A stretch of DNA of 64,000 nucleotides from Stenotrophomonas raiganjensis (SeqCode) (GCF_030658505.1 NZ_JAUTXR010000124.1:43551-107550), one strand, 5' to 3'. Counted from the first letter of the stretch, positions 9,901 through 18,805 are shown. Made by a program: numbers and translations. Notes: generated from the sequence alone by a model not told the origin.

Positions 9901-12900
9901 TGGCAATGTGCGGGTGGGCCGCGTCGATGGGAGAAGTGACGGACTGAGCAGCCTGGCACTCGATGCACACGGTACGCTTGAACTGCAATCGGACGCGGGG
10001 ACCTTGCCCGGTGCCTGGCTGAGCGATCTGCAGCTGAAGGGAGCGAGCGTGGTCACCAAGGCGATCCGCACGTCCGGTCGGCTTGACGTCACCAGCAGCT
10101 CCGGCTTCACCCAGGGCGGAGCCTTCACCATTGGTGGCGACGCCAGCTTCAGCGCAGGCCCCACCGGCAATCTGGTACTCGATGCCTATCCGAACACCTT
10201 CGGCGGCAAGGTTGCCCTGACGGGCGCCACAGCGCGCATCCAGGCGCTGTCGGGCCTGGCGCTGGACGGCATCGATACCACCACGCTGGATGCCTACAGT
10301 GGCGGTGCGATGTCGCTGGCCAATGCCAATGTCGCTGCAGCTGCAAGTCTCAACGGCACATCGCTGCTGTTGGACGGCGCATCCATTGGTGGCGCGCTGT
10401 CGGCGACCGCACGCACCGGCGACATCCGGCAGGGCACCGGTCTGCTGGCCGTCGGCAGCAACAGCCAGCTGCAGGCCGGCACCGATATCGTGCTGGGCAA
10501 TGCCAACAACCAACTGGGCAGTGGCTTGCAGGCGGTGGGCCGCGACGTCACGCTGACCAGTGGTACTGCGCTGGATCTGCAGAACCTGCAGGCCATGCGC
10601 GATGTGCAGCTGAGTGGCAACGGCGTGCACCTGGGCACCACCTCCGTGCAAGGCACATTGCAGGTGGACAGCACCGCTGCGATCACCCAGTCCGCCGCGC
10701 TGCAGGTGGCTGGCAACAGCCGCTTCCAGGCCGGTTCGGACATCACCCTGGACCAGTCCGGCAACCACTTCGATGGCAGCGTGGCGCTGGCGGGTGGCAA
10801 CGTGGCCATCACTTCCAGCAGTGGTCTGCTGCTCGACAGGGTGTCCGCCAGTGGCAACCTGGATGCACGCGCCGGCAACGGCGGTGTTTCCCAGCAGGCA
10901 GCGGTCCAGGTCGGTGGCCGCAGCGACATTCGCACGCAGGGCACCATCGCGCTGGACCGCGCCGACAACCGTTTCACAGGTGCGGTCGGACTGGATGGGA
11001 ATGGAGTCGACCTGCGCGCAGCGGGCGACCTGCAGGTCGATCGCCTGAACAACAGCGGGCAATCCGATGTACGGCTGCATGCGGGCGGAAGCCTGCAGCT
11101 GCCCACCTCTGCCATCGATACCGGTACCGGTGACCTCACCCTGCTTGCCGATGGCGGCGTGTTGCAGGCCAATGCGCTGCTGGCCGGCAACAACATGACG
11201 CTGACCGGCCGCGATGGCGTGCGGCTGGGTGGTGACCTGCGCAGCGGTGGTTCCCTGACCCTGGCCAGTAGCAACGCAGATATCGTGCAGGTTGCCGCGC
11301 CCAACGGCGTGGGTGGCAGCGTGCAGGCCGCGGGTGCGGTGCAGGTCAATGCAGGCAGCGGACGCATCGCCCTGGGCAACGCCGGGAACCGTTTCGGTGG
11401 CGCGCTCAGCCTGTCCGGTGGTGATATCAGCGTGGCCGCCGATACGCTGCTGCTGGGCAGCGTCAACGCGGGCGGCACGTTGTCGCTGGCCAGCGCCGGC
11501 GACATCCGCCAGCAGGGCGCCGTGCTGGTAGTGGGCAGCACCCGCCTGAGTGCTGGTGGTGACATCGACCTGCAGGCCGCTGGCAACCGCTTCGGTGATG
11601 CCGTGGCCGTGCAGGGCCGGCAGGTGGCATTGGCCAGCACCGACCCCTTGCAGCTGCAGGGGGTGACGGCGGACAGCCTGGTCGCGCGCAGTGGTGGCCA
11701 CTTGAGCCTGGGCACCGCCGGCATCGCAGGCAATGCCACGATTGAAGGAGCCTCCCTGCTGCTGGATGAAGCCACCATCGGCGGCGCGCTGTTGGCGACC
11801 GCACATGCGGGTGCGATCCGCCAGGGAAGTGGGAGCCTGGCGATCGGCAACAACAGCCAGCTGACGGCCAGCACCGATATCGTGCTGGGCGGAACCGGCA
11901 ATCAACTGGGCAGCGCACTGCAGGTACAGGGCCGTGACATCACCCTGTCCAGCAGCACGGCACTGGACGTCCAGCAGCTGCAGGCTGCGCGCGATGCCGT
12001 GCTGGCGGGTAACGGCGTGCGGCTCGGGACCACCTCCGTGCAGGGAACACTGCAGGTGAACAGCACCGGAGCGATCACGCAGTCTGCTGCGCTGCAGGTG
12101 GCAGGCAACAGCCGCTTCCAGGCCGGTTCGGACATCACCCTGGACCAGGCCGGCAATCGTTTCGACGGCAGCGTCGCCCTGCAGGGGGCCAATGTTGCCC
12201 TCGGCACCGGCGGTGGCCTGCTGTTCGACACCGTATCGGTGTCAGGAAATCTGGATGCACGTGCCGGCAGCGCCGGTGTTTCCCAGCAGGCGGCAGTCCA
12301 GGTTGGCGGCCGCAGCGACCTCCGCACGCAGGGGGCCATCACGCTGGATCGTGCCGACAACCGGTTCACAGGTGCAGTCGGACTCGACGGCAACGGCGTC
12401 GATCTGCGCGCCGCGGGCGATCTGCAGATTGATCGTCTGAACAACGCCGGGCAATCCGATGTACGCCTGCATGCGGGCGGAGGCCTGCAACTGCCCGCCT
12501 CTGCCATCGATACCGGTACCGGCAACCTGACCCTGCTTGCCGATGGCGGGATGTTGCAGGCCAACGCGCTGCTGGCCGGCAACAATGTCACCCTGACCGG
12601 CCGCGATGGCGTGCGGCTGGGCGGTGACCTGCGCAGCGGTGGTTCGCTGGCCCTGTCCAGCAGCAATGCGGACATCGTGCAGATCGCTGCGCCCAACCGC
12701 GTGGGCGGCAGCGTGCAGGCCGCGGGTGCGGTGCAGGTCAACGCAGGCAACGGACGCATCGCACTGGGCAGCGCCGGCAACCGTTTCGGCGGCGCGCTCA
12801 ACCTGTCCGGTGGTGATATCAACGTGGCCGCCGATACGCTGCTGCTGGGCAGCGTGAACGCGGGCGGCACGTTGTCGCTGGCCAGCGCCGGCGACATCCG

Positions 12901-14485
12901 CCAACAGGGCGCCGTGCAGGTGGCGGGCACCACCCGCCTGAGTGCCGGCGGTGATATCGACCTGCAGGCCGGCAGCAACCGTTTCGGCGATGCCGTGGCC
13001 GTGCAGGGCCGGCAGGTGGCACTGGCCAGCGACGGTGCGCTGCAGCTGCAGGGTGTGACGGCGGACAGCCTGGTCGCGCGCAGTGCGGAACGCCTGGCCC
13101 TGTCCGCAGCCGATGTCACCGGCAATGTGACCCTGCAGGGCCAGCAGCTGCGCTTCGGCACGACCCATGTGGGTGGCAACCTGCAGGCCTACGGCAGCAA
13201 TGGCATCGCTCAGGACGGCGCGCTGCGCGTGGAAGGCAGCACCGATCTGCGCAGTGATGCGTCGATTGCATTGGCGTCGGCGGGCAACGATCTGCGCGGC
13301 GTGGTGTCGCTGGCGGGCATGGGTATCGACCTGGCCAGTGCGGGCGACCTGCGTATCGGTTCGCTCGACAATCGCAGCGCCGCGGTTCGCCTGCAGGCAG
13401 CAGGCGCGCTGAACCTGCCTGCCGGTGTGATCGATACCGGGGGCGGTGACCTGCAGCTGCTGGCCGGCGGCGCGCTGCAGCTGCCGACCGCGCTGCGCGG
13501 CAACAACATCACCCTGCGCAGCGGCCAGGACCTGCAGCTCGGCCAGGACGTGTTGGCCACGGGGGTGTTGGAGCTTGGCAGTGCTGGTGCGCTGACCCAG
13601 AGCGGTGGCGTGCTGGCCGCACAGCGCCTGCAGGGCAGCGCTGGCGGCAAGGCCAGCCTGCGCGGCGACAACCGCATTGCCACGCTCGGTGACTTCAGCA
13701 GCCAGGGCCTGGAGTTGCGGACCCTGCAGGGGTTGCAGGTGACCGGCACTGTGCAGGCCGGTGCGCAGGGCCTGCTGGACGTACAGGGGGGTGATCTGCT
13801 GCTCGATGGCAGCGTGCAGGCCGGCCAGCTGCGCCTGCAGTCGGCCGGCGCGATCCGCGCTGGTGCCGGTGGTCGCCTGCTGGCAGACCAGCTCAGCGGG
13901 CGCGCGGCGGGTCCGGCGGTACTGGGCGACGCCTCGCTGTTCGTGGCCAATGCCATCGGCACCCTGGGTGACTTCCAGTCTCCAGCAGGCTTCAGCCTGA
14001 CCAACGCCGGCACCCTGACCCTCGCCTCGCTCAACGGCAGTGCATTCAGCGTCGATGCCGGCACCGGCGGGTTCTACCTGAAGGTACAGGGGGGAGACAT
14101 CCGCCAGCTGGGCACCACGCCGGTACTGGCCGGCGCCAGCCACTGGTGGTCCAGCGGTGGCATCGGCACCCAGCCCCTGCCGATCTACCTGACCAGCGCC
14201 GGCAGCAGCCATGTGGTGGATTTCATCGGCCGCCCACCAGCGTACTTCTATGGCATCGGTACGGACGGCCTGCCGCTGGTGGTGGGCGGCGGCCTCAACC
14301 TGCCCACGGCGGTCATCGGCGCACGCACGCAGGGCAGCGTGCTGCCGCGCATCGCCTATGTCGACATGAGTGCATTGAGTGCCCAGTACCGCGCGTTCGG
14401 CATCGTCCAGCCGGGCATCCGCCTGCCGGCCGACCAGGCCGTGGCCTGTGACAGCGGTGACCCGGACGCGGAATGTGCGCAGTGA
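6950..14485 (+). CDS. TpsA filamentous-haemagglutinin-like exoprotein
   Basis: This 2511-residue secreted beta-helix protein is the substrate of the adjacent TpsB. An extended signal peptide region (MNRIYRLVFNPSLGQ, then a hydrophobic stretch to about residue 60) is typical of large type V proteins. The TPS domain follows, with NPAGITF at residues 142-148 and many short NxNG/GGN strand repeats. The remainder is a Gly/Ala/Leu/Asn-rich beta-helix containing two long tandem repeats of 464 residues. The last 15 residues contain two Cys separated by 8 residues; on reading the translation I found no other Cys. This resembles the C-terminal Cys pair that anchors HMW1-type adhesins to their TpsB. No CdiA-type pretoxin or nuclease tail is visible, so an adhesin or biofilm role is more likely than contact-dependent inhibition. 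Confidence 0.92.
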   Translation: MNRIYRLVFNPSLGQVQVAAEFARGPRHRAPQRMRSALWLAPLAAAMLLTGSLQATAQSLPQNGNIVAGSASININGNVMTIDQTSAAALIQWGSFDIGAASKVQFNQAGGPQATSINLVTGSSGSLISGELSSIGQVFLINPAGITFTSGASVNVGGLLASTLSPGTPGLLDANGVSPTFQLAGGGTGAVISNNGGTLSAASGGISLIGGAVSNTGIISAANGNINLVAAGAAMVVNGVSSSGVPQLTFLPTSAGTFAGTGINNTGVLSARSISMNALMGPGLSSTGINAGGTIIANAIDAGDGSLTIRSSAPVALSNATITAGSVAVAGAGAGGPVAIQMTNGSIRASTVAFDGGPSGNVMLGGGVNADTIGIAANNAVQTGGTLEGALSLVTQGGATLGQSGNRIGSVGGSVGADLTLATSIGLSNGDALSVGGFTALDAGTGNITLTHSGNSFGNRVSANGGGIALASSGTLGLGDINARSLAAQGSTIDLSGTIITTGDQTYQSPVILRGNSTLQGSTVQFDGSVDGSYHLAVESSGLTTFSRAIGGNTALQSLSVTTGTGARLFGDASATGMLAFDGPVQVFGSRNLSSVGGSLRFGGTLDGDGGSLNLSARQLTLGGTVGTRGAFDRIYGGADTLTLGSRIVANGEILLQGDVRLAGATQLVSTGGGTITTDGISSNVSGGYNLALSSSGRVQVNGNISAADVSITGQLFNGRGIISKGNLDIDSVASLVQLGSYQVDGRARFKSMGDIDLVDAGNRFSGEVSLLGRNAELRAGNLQLGNTILSDNLRLNLGGSLQQTAGSALNIGGTTHIDASGSVILNQVDSMGRPVNQFAGAVSLKGGTSYLYAKGTVAFSGFDVASLWTIADVVQLPASGRSIGLQYFQSDAVLTGDSVLDSQLGQINFRGRIDGAHALTLASGLEVVFAGDVGSRQALASLGINGAGPLQLGGNITTSGAIQLGNVNLAASTPRWFSIRSNNGNVRVGRVDGRSDGLSSLALDAHGTLELQSDAGTLPGAWLSDLQLKGASVVTKAIRTSGRLDVTSSSGFTQGGAFTIGGDASFSAGPTGNLVLDAYPNTFGGKVALTGATARIQALSGLALDGIDTTTLDAYSGGAMSLANANVAAAASLNGTSLLLDGASIGGALSATARTGDIRQGTGLLAVGSNSQLQAGTDIVLGNANNQLGSGLQAVGRDVTLTSGTALDLQNLQAMRDVQLSGNGVHLGTTSVQGTLQVDSTAAITQSAALQVAGNSRFQAGSDITLDQSGNHFDGSVALAGGNVAITSSSGLLLDRVSASGNLDARAGNGGVSQQAAVQVGGRSDIRTQGTIALDRADNRFTGAVGLDGNGVDLRAAGDLQVDRLNNSGQSDVRLHAGGSLQLPTSAIDTGTGDLTLLADGGVLQANALLAGNNMTLTGRDGVRLGGDLRSGGSLTLASSNADIVQVAAPNGVGGSVQAAGAVQVNAGSGRIALGNAGNRFGGALSLSGGDISVAADTLLLGSVNAGGTLSLASAGDIRQQGAVLVVGSTRLSAGGDIDLQAAGNRFGDAVAVQGRQVALASTDPLQLQGVTADSLVARSGGHLSLGTAGIAGNATIEGASLLLDEATIGGALLATAHAGAIRQGSGSLAIGNNSQLTASTDIVLGGTGNQLGSALQVQGRDITLSSSTALDVQQLQAARDAVLAGNGVRLGTTSVQGTLQVNSTGAITQSAALQVAGNSRFQAGSDITLDQAGNRFDGSVALQGANVALGTGGGLLFDTVSVSGNLDARAGSAGVSQQAAVQVGGRSDLRTQGAITLDRADNRFTGAVGLDGNGVDLRAAGDLQIDRLNNAGQSDVRLHAGGGLQLPASAIDTGTGNLTLLADGGMLQANALLAGNNVTLTGRDGVRLGGDLRSGGSLALSSSNADIVQIAAPNRVGGSVQAAGAVQVNAGNGRIALGSAGNRFGGALNLSGGDINVAADTLLLGSVNAGGTLSLASAGDIRQQGAVQVAGTTRLSAGGDIDLQAGSNRFGDAVAVQGRQVALASDGALQLQGVTADSLVARSAERLALSAADVTGNVTLQGQQLRFGTTHVGGNLQAYGSNGIAQDGALRVEGSTDLRSDASIALASAGNDLRGVVSLAGMGIDLASAGDLRIGSLDNRSAAVRLQAAGALNLPAGVIDTGGGDLQLLAGGALQLPTALRGNNITLRSGQDLQLGQDVLATGVLELGSAGALTQSGGVLAAQRLQGSAGGKASLRGDNRIATLGDFSSQGLELRTLQGLQVTGTVQAGAQGLLDVQGGDLLLDGSVQAGQLRLQSAGAIRAGAGGRLLADQLSGRAAGPAVLGDASLFVANAIGTLGDFQSPAGFSLTNAGTLTLASLNGSAFSVDAGTGGFYLKVQGGDIRQLGTTPVLAGASHWWSSGGIGTQPLPIYLTSAGSSHVVDFIGRPPAYFYGIGTDGLPLVVGGGLNLPTAVIGARTQGSVLPRIAYVDMSALSAQYRAFGIVQPGIRLPADQAVACDSGDPDAECAQ
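10361..13084 (+). repeat. Two tandem 1392-nt coding repeats in the TpsA gene
   Basis: The DNA from about 10361 recurs from 11753 with a constant offset of 1392 nt (464 codons). For example CACCTCCGTG occurs at 10639 and 12031, and the Leu-rich SLLLD start lies at 10361 and 11753. Copy one runs to about 11692 and copy two to about 13084. Most residues are identical between copies, and many differences are at the third codon position. A clearly decayed third copy of the latter half follows to about 13600. The unit is in frame, so copy number could change without breaking the gene. Confidence 0.9.
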
Positions 14486-14521
14486 TTCCTACCTGCCTGG
14501 CCGTTGGCCGCGGAGGCTCTG

Positions 14522-15556
14522 ATGGACCGCAATGACCTGCTCGACCGCCTGTGCGCGGCACTGCCCGAGGGCAGTGCCTGTGGCGACAACCTGGAATACG
14601 ATCCGGCCTTCCTGGCCCTGGACCAGGCGGCGGCGGCGCGCGCCGAGCGCGTGGTCGGTGACAGTGTGCTGGCCGCCGAAGAACCAGACTGGGACCGCGT
14701 GGGTGAACAGGCGTTGGCGCTTCTGCAGCGCACCCGCGATCTGCGGGTGGCGGTGCACCTGGCCACGGCGTGGAGCCGGCAGCAGGGCTGGGCGGGCTGG
14801 GCCGACGGCCTGCGCCTGGTGCAGGGCCTTCTGCAGCAGCAGTGGGCCGGCGTGCATCCGCAGCTGGACGCAGAGGACGATGACGATCCGACCGCCCGGG
14901 TCAACGCGGTGCTGGCACTGGCCGACCCGCTGGGCGCACTGGGCCGACTGCGCATGCTGCCCTTCGTGCAGTCGCCGCGGCTGGGGCGTTTCGCCCTGCG
15001 TGACCTGCGTCTGGCCGAGGGCACGTCGAAGGGCGTGGCGGAATCCCCGCCGGTGCCGGGCCTGGACGAGATCGATGCCTGCTGCCTGGATTGCCCGCTG
15101 GAGATGCTGGCGGCCAGCGCCGAGGCCGCGCAGCAGTCGCTGCAGGCGGCGCGCGCGATCGATCAGTTGCTGGGTGAACAGCTGGGCCCGGCGGCTCCGG
15201 ACCTGAAACCGCTTCTGGACGATCTCGCCGCGCTGGACCGCTACCTGCAACCGCGCTGGCAGGCACGCAGTGGCAGCCAGGCCAGCGGCAGCGACGAGGA
15301 ACGTGACGCCCCATCGGGCAGCGAAAGCACAGGCCCGGTCCCGACACGCAGCCAACGCATCGAAAGCGCCGACGATGTGCGCCGGCGGCTGGACGAGATC
15401 TGCGAGTACTACGCGCGCTGCGAACCGTCCAGTCCGGTACCACTGCTGCTGCAGCGGGCGCGTCGCTTGGTCGGCGGCGACTTCCTCGCCCTGCTGCGTG
15501 ACCTGGCGCCGGGTGGGATGGATGAAGTGGAACGGGTGGTGGGGCGTACCGAGTAG
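14522..15556 (+). CDS. tssA: T6SS TssA-like protein (ImpA N-terminal domain)
   Basis: This 344-residue protein starts with an ImpA_N domain: a segment beginning GDNLEYDPAF near residue 20, the DWDRV segment, then LRVAVHLATAWSRQQGW. This domain defines the TssA cap/baseplate-associated proteins of type VI secretion. An Asp/Glu-rich linker and an Ala-rich helical middle follow. The C-terminal region resembles the oligomerising part of short TssA proteins (YYARCEPSSPVPLLLQRARRL), which agrees with a class of about 344 residues. ATG 14522 has GGAGG 7 nt upstream; an in-frame TTG 18 nt earlier is less likely. It is separated from the kinase and tagF by the two-partner secretion pair. Its stop codon lies inside a GTAG palindrome element. 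Confidence 0.85.
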   Translation: MDRNDLLDRLCAALPEGSACGDNLEYDPAFLALDQAAAARAERVVGDSVLAAEEPDWDRVGEQALALLQRTRDLRVAVHLATAWSRQQGWAGWADGLRLVQGLLQQQWAGVHPQLDAEDDDDPTARVNAVLALADPLGALGRLRMLPFVQSPRLGRFALRDLRLAEGTSKGVAESPPVPGLDEIDACCLDCPLEMLAASAEAAQQSLQAARAIDQLLGEQLGPAAPDLKPLLDDLAALDRYLQPRWQARSGSQASGSDEERDAPSGSESTGPVPTRSQRIESADDVRRRLDEICEYYARCEPSSPVPLLLQRARRLVGGDFLALLRDLAPGGMDEVERVVGRTE

Positions 15557-15573
15557 TCCCACGCCATGCGTGG
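15553..15573 (+). repeat. SMAG-type GTAG palindrome overlapping the tssA stop
   Basis: GTAG at 15553-15556 is followed by the stem CCACGC/GCGTGG (15559-15573). The TAG of the tetranucleotide is the tssA stop codon. The layout (GTAG head plus short stem-loop) matches the SMAG/REP family known from Stenotrophomonas. It may also act as a 3' mRNA stabiliser. Confidence 0.7.
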
Positions 15574-15598
15574 ATGCACCGTGCCGATCGCCTTGATG

Positions 15599-15637
15599 GG
15601 GGCCGGATCCCTTTCCGCAGGAAAGGGCTCTGACCCC
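15599..15637. repeat. 39-nt imperfect palindromic repeat, copy 1
   Basis: An inverted repeat with central stem CCCTTTCC/GGAAAGGG and outer arms GGGG/CCCC. A second copy with nearly the same sequence lies at 52955-52993 in another intergenic space, so this is a dispersed family and not just a local terminator. It sits between two convergent genes. Confidence 0.75.
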
Positions 15638-15645
15638 TCGTCACA

Positions 15646-15930
15646 TCACCAGCTGTACAGCTTCCAGTACACCGGCGACACGCCGTCCTTGTCATTGTCC
15701 ATGCGGCCATCGCCGTTCTTGTCGTACATGTAGAACGGGGCGCCGCGCGACGGGGTCACCTTGACCATGCGCAGCTGGCCGGACACGCGGTATTCCTCGA
15801 TGACATCGCCGTTGTCCATGGTGCGCTTGGAGACGTCGGCGCCCTTGACGTCGACCGGAGGAGCCCCGGCACCACCCATGCTGGCGCAGCCGGCCAGCAG
15901 GAGCAGGGAGGCCAGCATCAGAGTCTTCAT
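15646..15930 (-). CDS. DUF2782 family lipoprotein
   Basis: A 94-residue predicted lipoprotein. The signal peptide MKTLMLASLLLLAGC contains a lipobox with Cys15, so the mature protein should be lipid-anchored. The mature part has the DUF2782 pattern: a GDVIEEYRVSGQLRMVKVTP strand region, then FYMYDKNGDGRMD, and a tyrosine/tryptophan-rich end. The Asp-rich DKNGDGRMDNDKDG stretch could bind a metal ion, which is not demonstrated for this family. The start is set at the lipoprotein signal; the upstream in-frame extension lacks any export signal. It is divergent from polA, a neighbourhood also known in pseudomonads. The function of the family is unknown. Confidence 0.85.
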   Translation of the reverse strand: MKTLMLASLLLLAGCASMGGAGAPPVDVKGADVSKRTMDNGDVIEEYRVSGQLRMVKVTPSRGAPFYMYDKNGDGRMDNDKDGVSPVYWKLYSW

Positions 15931-16030
15931 GGGTGGGGGTTCCTTTGCCTGGAATGAGCCTTGATTATGCCCCATCGCCGCGTACGTGCCGTGTCGCCGC
16001 GGTGCAGGCACGGGCGCGTAGAATCGACCC

Positions 16031-18805
16031 ATGAGCAGATTAGTCCTGATCGACGGGTCCAGTTACCTGTACCGCGCGTTCCACGCGCTGCCGCCCCTGT
16101 CCAATGCACAGGGCGAACCCACCGGCGCGCTGTTCGGCGTGGTCAACATGCTGCGCTCGACGCTGAAGGAGCGCCCGGCCTACGTGGCGTTCGTGGTCGA
16201 TGCGCCCGGCAAGACCTTCCGCGACGACCTGTACGAGCAGTACAAGGCCAACCGCCCGCCGATGCCCGATGAGCTGCGCAGCCAGGTCGAGCCGATGTGC
16301 CGCATCGTTGAAGCGCTGGGCATCAGCATCCTGCGCATTCCCGGCGTGGAGGCCGACGATGTGATCGGTACGCTGGCGCTGCAGGGCCTGGCGCAGGACC
16401 TGAAGGTGACCATTTCCACCGGCGACAAGGACTTCGCCCAGCTGGTGCGCCCGGGCATCGAACTGGTCAACACCATGACCGGCAGCCGCATGGATTCGGA
16501 TGCGGCGGTGATGGACAAGTTCGGCGTGCGCGCCGACCAGATCATCGACCTGCTGGCGCTGATGGGCGACACCGTCGACAACGTGCCGGGCGTGGAGAAA
16601 TGCGGGCCGAAGACCGCCGCCAAGTGGCTGGCCGAGTACCAGCACCTGGACGGCGTGATGGCAGCCGCGCCGACCATGAAGGGCAAGATCGGCGAGAACC
16701 TGCGTGCCGCGCTGGAGCGTCTGCCGCTGAACCGCGAGCTGGTGACCATCCGCACCGACGTGGAGCTGGACGCCAGCCCGACCACGCTTGCCCTGCGTGA
16801 GCAGGACGTACCGGTGCTGACCGAGCTGTACACGCGCTATGGCTTCACCCAGGCGCTGAAGGAGCTGGGTGCACCGCTGCCGGCGCCGACGGCCGCCAGC
16901 GAAGCTACCCCGAGCCTGCGCGGCACCGCCGCCGGCTTCGCCCGTGGCAGCGCCGAGGCCCCCGCTGCTGGCACGCTGGATCCGGCGCTGGCCGCGCCAG
17001 GTGAATACGAGACTGTGCTGACCAGCGGGCAGCTGCAGGCCTGGGTCGAGCGCCTGCAGCAGGCCGACCTGATCAGCTTCGATACCGAAACCGATGCGCT
17101 GGATGCGATGCGCGCGCGCCTGGTCGGCGTCAGCCTGGCGGTCGAGCCGGGCAAGGCCGCCTACATTCCGGTCGGCCACGATTACCCGGGTGCGCCGGCG
17201 CAGCTGCCGATGCAGCAGGTGCTGGATGCGCTGCGTCCGGTGCTGCAGGACCCGGCAAAGAAGAAGCTGGGCCAGCATGGCAAGTACGACCTGCATGTGT
17301 TGCGCCGCCACGGCGTGGAGGTGCAGGGCTACCACGACGACACCATGCTCGAGAGCTTCGTGCTCAACTCCACCGCCACCCGCCACGACATGGATTCGCT
17401 GGCCCTGCGTTACCTGGGCTACAGCACCATCAAGTTCGAGGACGTGGCCGGCAAGGGCGCCAAGCAGATTCCGTTCTCGCAGGTGGGCATCGACGAAGCC
17501 AGCCGCTATGCGGCCGAGGACGCCGACGTCACCCTGCGCCTGCACCACGCGTTGCAGCCACAGCTGCTGGCCGAACCAGCGCTGGACAGCGTGTACCGCG
17601 ACATCGAGATGCCGCTGGTGCCGGTGCTGACCACGATCGAAGCCAATGGTGTGCGGATCGACACCGACGAACTGCGCCGGCAGAGCCAGGACCTGTCCTC
17701 GCGCATGCTGGCCGCGCAGCAGAAGGCCACCGAGCTGGCCGGCCGCAGCTTCAACCTGGATTCGCCCAAGCAGCTGCAGGCGGTGCTGTTCGACGAGCTG
17801 AAGCTGCCGGCGGTGGTGAAGACCCCCAAGGGCCAGCCCAGCACCAATGAAGAGGCGCTGGAGGCGATTGCCGACCAGCACGAGCTGCCGCAAGTGATCC
17901 TGGATTACCGGGGCCTGGCCAAGCTGCGCAGCACCTACACCGACAAGCTGCCGGAGATGGTCAACCCGGACACCGGCCGGGTGCATACCAGCTACCACCA
18001 GTCCGGTGCTGCCACCGGCCGCCTGTCCTCCTCGGACCCGAACCTGCAGAACATTCCGATCCGCACCGAGGACGGCCGCCGCATCCGCCGTGCGTTCATC
18101 GCCCCGGAGGGCTTCCAGCTGCTGGCGGCCGACTATTCGCAGATCGAGCTGCGGATCATGGCGCATCTGTCCGAGGACCCGGGCCTGGTGCGTGCCTTCG
18201 AACAGGGCGCCGACGTGCACCGTGCCACCGCTGCCGAGGTGTTCGGGCGCACGCTGGAGGAAGTGACCCCGAACGAGCGCCGCGCTGCCAAGGCGATCAA
18301 CTTCGGCCTGATGTACGGCATGAGCGCCTTCGGCCTGGCCCGTAACCTGGGCATCGACCGTGGCCAGGCGCAGGACTACGTGGCGCTGTACTTCAGCCGC
18401 TACCCGGGCGTGCGCGACTTCATGGAGCGGATGCGCCAGCAGGCCCGCGACCAGGGCTACGTGGAAACCCTGTTCGGCCGCCGCCTGTACCTGAACGACA
18501 TTCATGCCCGCAACCAGGGCTTGCGGGCCGGTGCCGAGCGCGCCGCGATCAACGCGCCGATGCAGGGCACCGCCGCCGATATCATCAAGCGCGCGATGGT
18601 GGATGTGGACCAGTGGCTGCGCGACAGTGGGGCACCGGCACGGATGATCCTGCAGGTGCACGATGAACTGGTGTTCGAAACCGAAAGCAGCTTCGTTGAA
18701 GACTTGCGTTTTCAGGTGGTCGAGCGTATGTCGCAAGCGGCCAAACTGCGGGTGCCGCTGGTGGTCGATACCGGTGTCGGTAACAACTGGGACGAAGCCC
18801 ACTGA
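16031..18805 (+). CDS. polA: DNA polymerase I
   Basis: A full-length 924-residue DNA polymerase I for Okazaki fragment maturation and repair synthesis. The order is a 5'-3' exonuclease domain (residues 1 to about 290, beginning LVLIDGSSYLYRAFHALPPL), a 3'-5' exonuclease domain and a family A polymerase domain. The proofreading motif FDTETD with Asp351 and Glu353 is intact, so the enzyme should proofread. The polymerase motifs are also intact: DYSQIELR with Asp701, the O-helix segment RRAAKAINFGLMYG, and HDEL with Asp878. The linker between the first two domains is Ala/Thr-rich. A small-RNA gene lies immediately downstream, as with spf in Escherichia coli. Confidence 0.98.
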   Translation: MSRLVLIDGSSYLYRAFHALPPLSNAQGEPTGALFGVVNMLRSTLKERPAYVAFVVDAPGKTFRDDLYEQYKANRPPMPDELRSQVEPMCRIVEALGISILRIPGVEADDVIGTLALQGLAQDLKVTISTGDKDFAQLVRPGIELVNTMTGSRMDSDAAVMDKFGVRADQIIDLLALMGDTVDNVPGVEKCGPKTAAKWLAEYQHLDGVMAAAPTMKGKIGENLRAALERLPLNRELVTIRTDVELDASPTTLALREQDVPVLTELYTRYGFTQALKELGAPLPAPTAASEATPSLRGTAAGFARGSAEAPAAGTLDPALAAPGEYETVLTSGQLQAWVERLQQADLISFDTETDALDAMRARLVGVSLAVEPGKAAYIPVGHDYPGAPAQLPMQQVLDALRPVLQDPAKKKLGQHGKYDLHVLRRHGVEVQGYHDDTMLESFVLNSTATRHDMDSLALRYLGYSTIKFEDVAGKGAKQIPFSQVGIDEASRYAAEDADVTLRLHHALQPQLLAEPALDSVYRDIEMPLVPVLTTIEANGVRIDTDELRRQSQDLSSRMLAAQQKATELAGRSFNLDSPKQLQAVLFDELKLPAVVKTPKGQPSTNEEALEAIADQHELPQVILDYRGLAKLRSTYTDKLPEMVNPDTGRVHTSYHQSGAATGRLSSSDPNLQNIPIRTEDGRRIRRAFIAPEGFQLLAADYSQIELRIMAHLSEDPGLVRAFEQGADVHRATAAEVFGRTLEEVTPNERRAAKAINFGLMYGMSAFGLARNLGIDRGQAQDYVALYFSRYPGVRDFMERMRQQARDQGYVETLFGRRLYLNDIHARNQGLRAGAERAAINAPMQGTAADIIKRAMVDVDQWLRDSGAPARMILQVHDELVFETESSFVEDLRFQVVERMSQAAKLRVPLVVDTGVGNNWDEAH

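Noticed and set aside
8729..11905. Open frame of 1058 codons antisense to the TpsA gene
   Set aside because: High GC and Gly/Ala/Leu-rich sense codons suppress stops on the other strand. The translation is His/Arg/Gln-rich with no domain.
6950..14485. CdiA-type contact-dependent toxin
   Set aside because: No VENN-type pretoxin motif or variable nuclease tail is seen and no small immunity gene follows; tssA is next.
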